In this document: piece after piece, positions 8,746 through 19,593 of the stretch
How the letters are laid out: the number at the start of each line of letters is the position of its first letter
Numbering within the stretch: position 1 is the stretch's first letter
NCBI GenBank assembly: GCA_036898135.1
Contig: CM072515.1
Location: forward strand, 46,340,818 to 46,404,817
DNA: 64,000 bases
Direction: 5' to 3'
DNA from: Oncomelania hupensis
Lineage: Eukaryota > Mollusca > Gastropoda > Littorinimorpha > Pomatiopsidae
Notes under the pieces: model-generated
Database searches by the model: none
What the model saw: the letters and a program-made list of their open reading frames with translations, nothing else
What the model was told of the DNA's origin: nothing
Program-made: the position numbers and the translations under genes

Positions 8746-11700
8746 CTGAAAATGAAAAAAGAAAAAAAAGAGGTCGTCTGACTACAATAAGGCTACACTT
8801 ATTACCTAGTATAAGGGCCTAGCGTACTAATAACTATCCTGATGCTTAAGCAGCGCGGTGCCTGTAGGTCTGTGTTTTGCGATGAAACCATAACACGCGG
8901 TATGACCTGTGCACAGATGACTTCCGCACGGTCTCCAAAAATCCTGACTATCTGAATTGCCAAAACACTAAATTTTCTATTGTCACTCGTTCTTGGAAGG
9001 CGCTGCTCTTCACGAATTTCGCCTGCATGGGTGTCAAATATTATCAAACCTAGCTAAACTAATTTTTTTTTTAAATTATGTTGTAAATATAGGCTACTTG
9101 CTCAAGAATCTCCGTCCACGTAAGACTGAAAGTGAAGTAGTAACTAGTTTCATGTCACCATAGAGTCGTGTGTCATATTCTCCAGAACCACTGTTAGTAG
9201 TCTACCAATCACATGCGCTGTTGAGTACATTTATACGATAAAATAGTCGTATAGATAGAGGCCAGCCACTATTCCACGCCAAGTCATGATCCAAGTTCAA
9301 AGATTCTTTGTTTTTTCTTTTAGTTTGAGAATAACAGACTTCTACGTTATCTACTACTACTAGGACTACAATAGCTGTGATGTGGCAATGCATAGTGCGA
9401 CGGTAATAGCAATAACGTGCTTCATAATATTTTTTTCTGTTCGACAACCACCGCCCTATATTGCACAGTGATGGCAATGATCCTATCCTATCCTATCCTA
9501 TCCTATCCCGTAACTCAAACCTCGTTGAGACATCACAGATGATCGTATAACCAGCGTACTCCAACTTTCTCTGTTCTCCGCAACCCTCATGGCATCGTTC
9601 AGTGTCAAACCAGTCCATTCTCGAATGTTGTCCTCCCACCTCTTTTTCTGTCTCCCTCTTCTTCTGCCTCTTTGCACCGTGCCGTGCAGGATGGTTTTTG
9701 CAAGGCCTGATGCAAGGTGACGTGGCCATACTATCGGAGTTTCCGTTTCTTCACCACTGTGAGCATGTCATCGTGTTGTACAATGGCTTGTGTGATGGTT
9801 TGTCGGACTTCGTCGTTGGTGATGTGCTGTGTATAGGAAATGCCCAAAAGTCTTCTATAGCACCTCACCTCCATGCTTTGTATTCTTCGTTGTAGATTTG
9901 CTGTGGGGGTCCATGTTTCGCAAGCGTATAGAAAGATGGAGATGACAAGGGAGAGCAGCAGCCTTACTTTGGAATATAGACTGATGGTCATGTCTTTCCA
10001 AATGGGTTTCAACCTTATCGGGGCATCAGTTGTTTGTGCGATCCTGGAGAGGACTTCTTGTCGAGACCCATTGTTTGATATAATGGCTCCTAAACATTTG
10101 AAGCTGTGTTGAGGGATTGGCCTTTGATGTCCATGTTGATGTCTTTGGTTTTGTTGGGCATCATTTTGGTCTTCTCTGCACTTATTTCCATTCCGTGGAG
10201 GTGGTGTCAGGCCTCTGTACCAGCTGTTCAAATTCTTGTTCCTCTCCAGCCAATCCATCAATGTCATCCGCAAAACGGAGGTTGGAGATTGCTCTACCCC
10301 CATAAGCTGACTGGGCCTTCGTGATCTGCAATGCGCTGTAGGAAGATGTTAAAGAATGTTGGAGAGAGTGGCATCCTTGACGCACACCGATTGTTGTTCT
10401 GAACCAGTTTCCGATGGCGCTGTTTTGGAAGACTGCACTGGTAGCCTTGTCATACAGGCTTTTGATGACTTCAATTATTTTATGGCTGATGTTGTGTGAT
10501 GATATTCTGGGGAAGATACGTTTTTGGTTACTCAAGATATAAATACTAAAATTTATCCCGGACGAGCCCCCATATGTGATGATATTCTGGGGAAGATACG
10601 TTTATCTTACTAGGGGGTAAGACTTATTGATAGTGGGGCGTTAGGCTACCACTATCGATCGTTCTTTTACCAGAATTCCAGAGCGGTGTGAGAGACAGAT
10701 CTCGGTGCTTGGTCACATAAAATTTATATTTGTTCTCGGGCTTTGTAGTATCATTTGGCTCAATTTGAGAAACGCTGATTACTAATCAAAAGACTAGATT
10801 ATTATGTCTCAAGAGAAGAAAACTAATAGCTACACAACAATACAAATAGAATGACACCAGTCGTATGTAGGTAATTTCTCGTTTTATATATTCAACACAA
10901 CTTTTCCATGTACTTCATTAAACAGGTACATTAATAATTCTAAGAGTTCGATGTGCTGGGAAAGTTTGTCAGCAGGTCTTCTTCATCCTATGCTACGCAA
11001 GTCTACGATTTGAATGTTCGTAGTTTACTAAATGATCTAGTGGTCGTCTAGGTTTTCTCGAGGGTAGAACTCAGTTTGCATTTGTGAGTGACTTAGCTCC
11101 GGCGCTTTGGTGCGTGATGGAGTCCTTCTGAGAAGTCTTGCCTCTCAGGTTGAGCGGGTGAGTCGTGTAGCTGCGAGGGTCGGACGTGGAGAGGTAGAAT
11201 CTTGGTTGTTCTCCTTCTGTACCACGGGAGCAAGCGTCATGCGTTTGTCCCCACAAACCGTCCCAGAGCTGACCTGTAAAAGTCGGAGCTCTGGCTACAA
11301 TATTCTCGTCAGATATAAGTGTGCGGCCTCCTCTGCAAAGTGTCCATAGCTTCAGACACCTGCAGGGTTTCCCATATGCACAATTCGATCCGAATCTTAA
11401 GGCTAAGATACATCAATCCACATGCATACTGTCTCAGAAACAATAACTGGTTTCTGTATATATATACGGAGATATATGGAGATAGACGGACACTGCAGTT
11501 TGTTCCTTGGTTTGACCCTCGCAGCTTCGTAGTTCGTATTCGACTGACTAGCTAAGATTCTGGGGCTCAAGGATACTATGCAGGGGTTCCCCGGTCTTCT
11601 GACCAATCGTTTAACTCTCGTTTTAGTTAATCTCGCATATACGGGATTATTAGTTTTTATTTGAATATTTCCCCCACCTGTCCTAATAATGGGACACGTG

Positions 11701-12802
11701 CGATTATGTCTTACTTGGAACATCAGTGACCGGGTGTAGGATAGATTCACTAGCGATAACCGGTGCCTGGCTAGTTACCGGGGATGACGTCTTGGTCACT
11801 TTGGCTAAAGTAAGCTAATTAACGGGGACAACGTTCTGGTCAGTTTGGCCAGCACGCTCATTACAGTCATGGATCGCTAAGTCTGTTCGATTTTATCTGG
11901 AGAGGCTGGCGGCGCCGCGTGACTGTGTGAAGGAAGGTAGTTTAACATGTGTGGGCTTATTTTTAGATAACTCGTGAATTTACGTCAAGTTTTATTCGAT
12001 GGTATCTATTTTGCGCTAAGCTAATTTACTACATTTTGTCGACACTATTTCTGCTGTTACATGTTGTACACTCTCATGGTTGCCCACGGAGCTGCATGCT
12101 AGACTCGGTCAAACGCTTTCTTAAAGTCTACAAAAACATGATACAGGTGTTGTTTGGTGCTGTAGATATGTCTCGCAATAATTGCAATGAATTAAGTCTC
12201 AAACATTACAAAGAAAAAAACGAAAATTCTCGCCATTGTGATGAAGTCTTGACAAAATATGATCTTAGATCGTAAGCCGTTCATTCTGCCCTGCTTTCAT
12301 TCCCCCTAGCGGCGCCTAACGACATTTTATAGGTTGTTTACTCACATCTCTTGGTTTTGAGTTGCCCAACGTCATTTCTCAGTTGCGCAAAGTCTGTGTG
12401 CATGGCTGAAAGAATAAAAGAAACAAGATGGCTCGTCATTCAAACATGTCTATCTAGGGAAAGTCTGTACATTCATCAAGAAATCTTCGCTTTTCACGTG
12501 ACATCTACTTTACTTCTCTATAAACTTTCTCTGCAGACTGTCGATTATTTTCAGCACAGCGGCTAACCCTCCTTCCCCTTCCACCCTTAACGCGCACTCA
12601 CACACACACACACACACACAACAAGCGCGCGCGCACGCACGCACACACGCCCACATACATAAACTCTCTCTCTCTCTGTCTCTCTCTCTCTCTGTCTCTC
12701 TCTCTCTGTCTCTCTCTCTCTGTCTCTCTCTCTCTGTCTCTCTCTCTCTGTCTCTCTCTCTCTCTGTCTCTCTCTCTCTCTGTCTCTCTCTCTGTCTCTC
12801 TG

Positions 12803-12863
<61 letters not shown>

Positions 12864-12870
12864 GTCTCTG

Positions 12871-12936
<66 letters not shown>

Positions 12937-13677
12937 TCTCTCTCTCTCTGCATAACGAACTTGCCTGAATTTTGTGCCTCAACCTGAGAAAGTCGCTGCG
13001 CCAATTGTTCCACCACTGCCTGTACTGCTGGCGACGGGTCATCTGAACGCTTCTCACGGTCTGAAATAGACGAAGGGATCACCGGACAGATAGGAACGAT
13101 CATAGTCTTCAGGAAAAATTAAGTCGCCTTATAATAATGGCATGTGCATTAAACGTTCTTGAAAAAAAATCATTTGTTTGTATGAATAGATGGCCAAAAA
13201 TATTCAGTTAAAAATAATATACACACTTGTTTTCCCATTACGTTTTCTTTAAATTAATTTATCGTAAATAATGTAATTATTTTATTTACATTTAACATTT
13301 CTTATAATAGTGCTTTTCCAGCTCAACAGCTGCTCAAGGCGCTGGACGATACAAGATCTAACTCAAGTCGCCTGAGACGCCCACTTGCTGCGTTTGGGCG
13401 CATAGTCTGACGCCCAGACGACTGAGCACAATCCTGGGCGACCGGGGATGGGGAGAGTGGACCTAGTGCTTGCAAGTGTACTTGTGTAGCCAGCACTCGC
13501 CCGTCTAGGACAAGAGCGTCAGGATCTTCAAAGTCCATGCTATAGAATGCGTGTGTTCACAGATTAGACCTCGGTTTATACTATCATCCGAAGGAGTAGG
13601 GACGCAGGGCTATTAAAAAATACGCTTTTAATGATTTCACTTTTTAAAAAGTCTTCTTCTTCTTCTTCTTCTTCTTC

Positions 13678-13744
<67 letters not shown>

Positions 13745-15109
13745 TACTATTATGCTCCATGCGGTCAAGGGTCTTTGAACCACTGTCTGTAGCCTACAGG
13801 CTGCAATTTTATCGCTTTATGTTCCAGTACATTGCGTACACCACTGACCCAACTGCTAACGTCAACACATAGAGGTGCTTTTCTCAACAAGATTGCTAAC
13901 CATTTAAACCTAGGTAATGTTCCTGTAAAGTATCGTCGAAACCTGTTTAGTGACTACTTTTGAGATATGGCGTGCAACGGACCGACCGACATTTAGGTTG
14001 TTCTGATTCCCGACTATTTTAAAATATGTTCAGATAAGTCTGAAAATACACAAAAGCAGTTAACTTCATAAAGCTGCTTTTATAATTTATAAGAAATATG
14101 GAAATATGAAGTACTACAGAATAACGTCAAATTCACTAGAAACATAACTGAAGGACATGATTGTACGTAATAAATTACATTTTTAAAACCCACAGAACTT
14201 TGTTAAAAAAATCTGGCACTGACAAGAGGATAAAAATTTGTACAAGACAAAATTTTGCCAGATTTCCCGACTTGGACCATACGACTCCCTAAAGAAGAAA
14301 CTCGCACCTGACCGTACGTCCCAATGCTACGGGCAGCCGCAACACCCACCCAATATCGGGGGTTGCGACATCCCGCAACACGGGGAGGATAGGAGGACCA
14401 CTACTGACAGTGATGGCAATAAATTTTCTCCATTTGTTTCTTTAAACAATTTACGTGATAGACACAAGCATACAGGACTGCCACTGAAAGACTGACCATG
14501 AGGTGAAGTATCTGTAGGATATACCAGAAATCAACACGATCGGTTCAGTCATTGTTGAGATATTGAGCAAAACATGTTTAGCAACAATGTGACCCCAGCG
14601 ACCTTGACCTTTGCGGTAGAGCAACTATAATGGCACGGCAGGCTGGCCTCCAACCTAAATAATGTTCTTATGAAGCTGGGTCAAAATCTCTTCAGTGATT
14701 CTTGAGATATTGCGTCCAAAAGACCGACCGACCGACAGAAAGAACAACCCATCGACATTTGGTTGCTCGTTCCGATTCCCGACTTTTTAAAAGTATTTCC
14801 AGACAAGTACAAAAAAGGAACTAAAACTAAACATGAAAATAACTCGCCCTACCTATCCCTTCCCCCCAATAAACAACAAAACAAAAGAACCCGGCATAGT
14901 TCTATGCGCTCAACTGAACGTAAATAACTAAATACCTAATTGGCTCGCTAACTTGATTAACTAACTTTTTCAATTATTAAATAACCGAAGTAGAATTTTT
15001 CTGAATTAACTAAAACAAAACAACAAATTTTCACACCTTTGTTGATCGATCTTGAATTAGCAAGACACGCTACAAAAGCTAAAATGCAGAAAAACAGACA
15101 GAACTTCAT
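8456..15109 (-). CDS. Secreted H-type lectin, gene L2 (four exons)
   Basis: Exons on the minus strand are 15109-15037, 13060-12965, 12405-12346 and 8745-8456. All junctions are phase 1 and give 172 codons plus stop. Exon 1 encodes a signal peptide (MKFCLFFCILAFVACLANS). Exon 2 has a furin-type REKR followed by SDDPSP and a coiled coil (VVEQLAQRLSQVEAQ). Exon 3 continues it (DFAQLRNDVGQLKTKR). Exon 4 is an H-type lectin domain: HVTFSQPFASTPWVSVSL, NLRVDSGSS, TTGFDVYIFEW and RVSWIACTL. H-type lectins bind GalNAc-like sugars and form multimers in snails; the exact ligand is not readable here. Cysteines in the mature part are the exon 3/4 Cys, PCRVS and IACTL. YNLSP is a possible N-glycosylation site. 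A TATA-like TATAAATT lies about 105 bases upstream. The intron after exon 2 uses GC instead of GT. Introns hold an LTR, LINE copy 2 and a SINE. Confidence 0.85.
9481..10493 (-). mobile_element. RTE-like LINE, copy 2 (in L2 intron 3)
   Basis: The 3' tail is five TATCC-type units at 9481-9509. The minus strand then gives the same RT C-terminal half as copy 1: KSLYDKATSAV, NWFRTTIGVRQGC (kept here), GGRAISNLRFADDIDGLAGEE, FKCLGAIISNNGSRQE and RRIQSMEVRCYRRLLG. It is 5'-truncated just upstream of KIIEVIKSLYD and has several frameshifts. It runs in the same direction as L2 transcription. Confidence 0.85.
10494..10574 (-). mobile_element. Leader and tRNA-Pro primer-binding site of an LTR element
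   Basis: On the minus strand, 10572-10555 reads TGGGGGCTCGTCCGGGAT, matching the classical proline-tRNA primer-binding site base for base. It lies two bases inside the LTR edge at 10575. The leader that follows matches the one at 4660-4690. A 29-base copy of the LTR end (10494-10522) sits at the far side of the leader, next to LINE copy 2. Confidence 0.7.
10575..11560 (-). mobile_element. LTR of a retroelement (minus orientation, in L2 intron 3)
   Basis: The LTR ends in CA (minus strand) at 10575, right before the primer-binding site. It aligns as a reverse complement with 6830-7732. A TATATATATAC box near 11460, beside 'acagaaaccagttattgtttctg', could be the LTR promoter. No coding region of this element remains; LINE copy 2 lies where the internal region should begin. 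The upper boundary is uncertain. Confidence 0.6.
11561..12345. other. L2 intron 3, unassigned
   Basis: No coding exon or named repeat was found between the LTR-like segment and L2 exon 3. Short open frames lack family resemblance. Confidence 0.4.
12346..12405 (-). CDS. L2 exon 3: coiled-coil linker with extra heptad
   Basis: The acceptor is ctttcag and the donor agat|gtgagt. The 60-base exon encodes AMHTDFAQLRNDVGQLKTKR. The L1 counterpart is 39 bases, so L2 carries seven more residues, one heptad of a coiled coil. It was found by alignment to L1 and is too short to stand out as an open frame. Confidence 0.75.
12588..12952. repeat. (CA)n and (CT)n microsatellites in L2 intron 2
   Basis: A CA/CG-rich run at 12598-12650 is followed by about 290 bases of CTCTCTGT and CT repeats. 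On the L2 sense strand this is (GA)n just after the exon 2 donor, the same place where L1 has (GA)n. Confidence 0.95.
12965..13060 (-). CDS. L2 exon 2: furin-type site and coiled coil
   Basis: The acceptor is ctatttcag. The exon encodes 32 residues starting DREKRSDDPSP, then heptads with Val and Leu at core positions. It aligns residue for residue with L1 exon 2, with one extra residue after SP. The donor reads attcag|gcaagt, a good GC-type donor, and a (GA)n tract on the sense strand begins about 12 bases beyond it. Confidence 0.8.
13322..13605 (-). mobile_element. tRNA-derived SINE family D, head-less copy (L2 intron 1)
   Basis: The reverse complement matches the body of the full copy at 54898-55316: 'ctactccttcggatgagagtataaaccgagg', 'gatcctgacgct', 'ctagacgggcgagtgc' and 'tgcccaggattgtgctcagt'. 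The tRNA-like head is missing. Confidence 0.75.
13655..13752. repeat. (TTC)n-(TTA)n microsatellite
   Basis: About eight CTT units run into about 24 TTA units with two ACT interruptions. The tract lies in L2 intron 1. Confidence 0.95.
13850..14800 (+). repeat. Dispersed 'gaccgaccgac' repeat family F (two copies, L2 intron 1)
   Basis: Two related segments (13850-14035 and 14480-14800) share the order: 'gaccttgacctttg', 'cttgagatattgcg', a GACC/GACA run, then 'gattcccgac' and 'tttccagacaag'. The same words recur at 18400-18910, 19195-19330 (inverted), 22790-23420 (inverted), 23800-23960 and 55600-55960. It appears to be an old dispersed element. I cannot assign a class. Confidence 0.6.
15037..15109 (-). 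CDS. L2 exon 1: signal peptide
   Basis: It starts at the ATG in 'aaaaATGAAGTT' and encodes 24 residues with a strongly hydrophobic core. It ends in phase 1 at a GTGTGA donor (aaag|gtgtga). The bases before the ATG resemble those before the L1 start, which supports this start codon in both genes. Confidence 0.8.
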
Positions 15110-15212
15110 TTTTACCAACGACGATCTTCTTCCAAATATTTTGAATATATCTGCCTTCACTGCAGTATTGTATGAATCGTTTTCCCCATATGATGTGTTA
15201 AGACGTCTACAA

Positions 15213-15220
15213 AATTTATA
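15213..15220 (-). promoter_or_regulatory. TATA-like box of L2
   Basis: TATAAATT on the minus strand lies about 105 bases upstream of the L2 ATG. A single motif match in AT-rich DNA is weak evidence. Confidence 0.35.
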
Positions 15221-15346
15221 CACTTTTCGCCTACAGCTTTGTAATAAGATAACACGCCATACAAAAGTGTTCTGAACATCACGTTTTGATTTGACTCTTT
15301 ATTTTGCATACTTCATAGTACTCATTGAGCATTCGACTGGGTTTTC

Positions 15347-15623
15347 CATCGTATCCTATCCCGTAACTCGACAGTCATTCCTCTCTCCTCAGCAACCTTC
15401 ATGGCTTCGCTCAGTGTCAAGCCAGTCCATTCTCGAATGATGTCCTCCCACCACTTTTTCTGTCTCCCTCTTCTTCTGCCTCCTTGCACCGTGCCTTGCA
15501 AGAGGGTCTTTGCAAGGTCTGAAGCTCTGGTGATGTGGCCATATCATCGGAGTTTCCGTTTCTTCACCACTGTGAGCAAGTCATCGTGTTGTCCAATAGC
15601 TTGTGTGATGGTCTGTCGGACTG
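15347..15623 (-). mobile_element. RTE-like LINE, copy 3 (5'-truncated)
   Basis: Only the 3' 275 bases remain: the tail (tatcctatccc), then the sequence encoding the extreme C-terminus of the ORF and its upstream codons up to 'gtgatggtctgtcgg'. It is in the same orientation as copies 1, 2 and 4. It lies between the two lectin genes. Confidence 0.8.
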
Positions 15624-15669
15624 ACTTTTACAAAATAACATAATTATCATATTCACGCCCTCCTTCCAC

Positions 15670-17037
<1,368 letters not shown>

Positions 17038-17089
17038 ATCTGGGAAAACAGTTTTGCTATCTGGGAACATGCGAATGTCTCCAGATCCA

Positions 17090-17400
17090 ATGTAACTTTG
17101 AAAACGCAAGAAAAAATAAGTTTCGTCTCCTCTAGGCGACGAATTAGGTCACGCTGTATTTGTTTCTAGGTCAACTGTCTTTTACGAACAGTTTGAGAAT
17201 GTTTTCGAACCGTTTATTGACGCCGGATAGTGTCCTCACTTGGTTTCATACAAATCCAAGAAGGCAAATGGGTATTTGGGACTGAAAAGGTGCATTTTTG
17301 TAGAGAAAAGGGTTAGGGCAAGGGCTAGGGCTAGATCTACAACTAACCCTTACCCGAACGCTCGTAGTATATTTCCGATATTTCCGTCAAATTTAAACAA
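17090..17400 (-). mobile_element. Palindromic TIR element E, partial inverted copy
   Basis: The reverse complement matches 56190-56470. Shared words are 'cctctaggcgacgaatta', 'ccgtttattgacgccggatag', 'ttggtttcata' and the hairpin arms 'agggttagggcaagggcta' and 'actaacccttacccgaacg'. The terminal repeats of the full copy are not preserved here. Confidence 0.65.
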
Positions 17401-18399
17401 GTGTTTTTGCATGTTCTCCGAAACAAGTTCTCTCTCTCTCTCGTTTGCAATAACTTCTGGCAGTTGCTGGCACCGTCCCGCTGTGAAGTGCAAGTGTTAA
17501 AACCACCCAAGGCAAACGAAAGAGAGTAAAAACATCAGACACTGCACACTCCTGCTCCCGCTTCTTCAGGGGATATATAATTATATATAACGGTGGACAA
17601 AAAGGGGCGACATACTGGCATTTAGATCGATGTGTTTCTCCATGAGCTTTAGGAGCTGAAAATCAAATCTAGAAAAAATGTATTCAAGCCTGGTTCTCCT
17701 TAACGTGTTTTGATCTCTACCCAAGGACTGTGCCAGAGGAAGTTTGGCTTTGAATGCTTAGACTACACGAAGTGCAGTCCATGGGTTCTACATAGGTAGT
17801 CATAAAAGATATCAATGAGAAGTTCACATTAGGAAGAAGCTAGTCGCAAATTGAAAACGCCCCATTTGCAAGGCCCGACCGAGAAGCACGTGAAATTAAA
17901 AGCCAAGGAGTAGGTCGCACACTTTTCGTCAACCTTCGAAAGCGGGAGTATTACCTTTCTTAATGTTTATTGCAAATTGCCGCCCCTTGGTTTGTTTTAA
18001 TCCTGGCGCCTTAATGGCTGCTAGGTGTTAGCCATTATGAGAGAATTCATCACAAGTTTTAAAACTAGTTGACTTTGTTAAGGTCATGTTGTCATTAGCA
18101 AAGTCTGTAGATACAAAAGCATGTATCTTGCTGTTACTAAGCATAAGAGGTGTTGGGCGACTGTTTATCTTACGATAAACAAGATGGCAAGCTAATCAAA
18201 TGTGTTTCCAGACACCGGAACACGTACATAGCTGAAAATCAACATTTTGAAAAGCGTTAAATTTCGTGGCGATGTTGTGACTCGGCCTTATCCTAAATAT
18301 GCAAATTACAAGCATGAAATGATAATTCACTATCTCAACTATTTGCATGCAAAATAAAATATCACAATTTGTTCAACCAGTTTTGAGATAAAGTGCAAA

Positions 18400-18910
18400 A
18401 TGTTTTTATGATATAATGGTCTCAGCAGCCTAGGCCTTTAAGAAATATCAAAGGCCAAGAACACAAGAGGATGAGTGGTGACTAAAGTGTGTGCAAAGTA
18501 AACTTTAAAATAATTAAAATCGGTCCAGTCATTCTTTAGATAAGGCCACAAAAGTGTTTTGAACACAAAAGTTAGATTCGGAGCGTCAGATCGACCGACT
18601 GACTGAAAAAAGGACTGCCACTGAATGATTGGCTATGAGTTGAAGTACCAGCATACCAATAATAACCGAAATCAGCAGTTTTGGAGATATTGGGCAAAAC
18701 GTGTTTAGCAACATAGTGATCTCAGCGACCTTGACCTTTGTGGTAGAGCAAATATGAAGGCACGGGAGGCTTGCCACTATACCAGATCATCCTATCAAAT
18801 TTAATTGGTCAAAATCCGTTCAGTGCTTCTTGAGATAGGGCGGGCAATGGACGGATAGACCAACGGACAGACAGACCGAACGACCGACATTAAATTTTGG
18901 CTCGCTCTTA
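18400..18910 (+). repeat. Repeat family F copy, ending close to the L1 promoter
   Basis: It contains 'gcgaccttgacctttgtggtagagca', 'cttgagatagggcgggcaatgg' and a GACC/GACA run, then 'ttgccgattatttcgaac'. It ends within about 50 bases of the presumed L1 TATA box, so part of the L1 upstream region may be repeat-derived. Confidence 0.55.
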
Positions 18911-18954
18911 TTGCCGATTATTTCGAACTTTCCCCAACAACCATAACCGCAACA

Positions 18955-18960
18955 TATAAA
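18955..18960 (+). promoter_or_regulatory. TATA-like box of L1
   Basis: TATAAA lies 57 bases upstream of the L1 ATG, a plausible distance for a core promoter with a short 5' UTR. Confidence 0.45.
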
Positions 18961-19016
18961 ATTGAAAACGAAGACGGTGATTAACAGTCCTACGGCGAAG
19001 ACCATCATTGGTGAAA

Positions 19017-19077
19017 ATGAAGTTATCTCTATTTTTCTACGTCTTGGTTTTTGTAGTGTGTTTGGCCGAGAATCCAG
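19017..19077 (+). CDS. L1 exon 1: signal peptide
   Basis: It encodes 20 residues with a long hydrophobic core and ends in phase 1 at ccag|gtagga. The matching 'MK-hydrophobic' exon in L2, with a similar 5' UTR, supports it. Confidence 0.82.
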
Positions 19078-19526
19078 GTAGGAGTAATTAACCTCTCTGT
19101 TTGAATTTATTTATTTATTTATTTATTTATTATGTCAGTTAAAATGTGTTAAATTTATATGTATTCATTTTTGCTCCATTTACAAGTGTGCTTCCAAATA
19201 ATATTATCTGGAAATACTTCAAAATAGTCATGAAGCAGAACGAGCCAAATGTCAGTCTGTCAGTCGGTCGGTTGCACGCCATATTTTAAGAGCCACAGAA
19301 CGGATTTTGACTAAACTTGGTATATGGTATAATATTTAATATTGTTGTAAATATTGTTTTTATTTATTTATTTATTTATTTATTTATTTCAGAGCGCGAA
19401 AAGCGTTCAGATGACCCGTCACCACTACAGGCTGTGGTCGATCAACTGGTGCAGCGAGTTTCTCAACTGGAGGCACAAAATGCAGGTAATTTCGCTCTTT
19501 GGGGGAGGGGGGGAGAGGAGAGGAGG

Positions 19527-19593
<67 letters not shown>

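Noticed and set aside
12510..13103. 197-residue minus-strand frame
   Set aside because: Most of it is the (CT)n tract and intron. Only 12965-13060 is coding, as L2 exon 2, shown by its match to L1.
17290..17345. Interstitial telomeric repeat (GGGTTAGGG-like words)
   Set aside because: The words pair with an inverted arm a few bases away and recur in the TIR element at 56.2 kb, so they are hairpin arms rather than a TTAGGG array.
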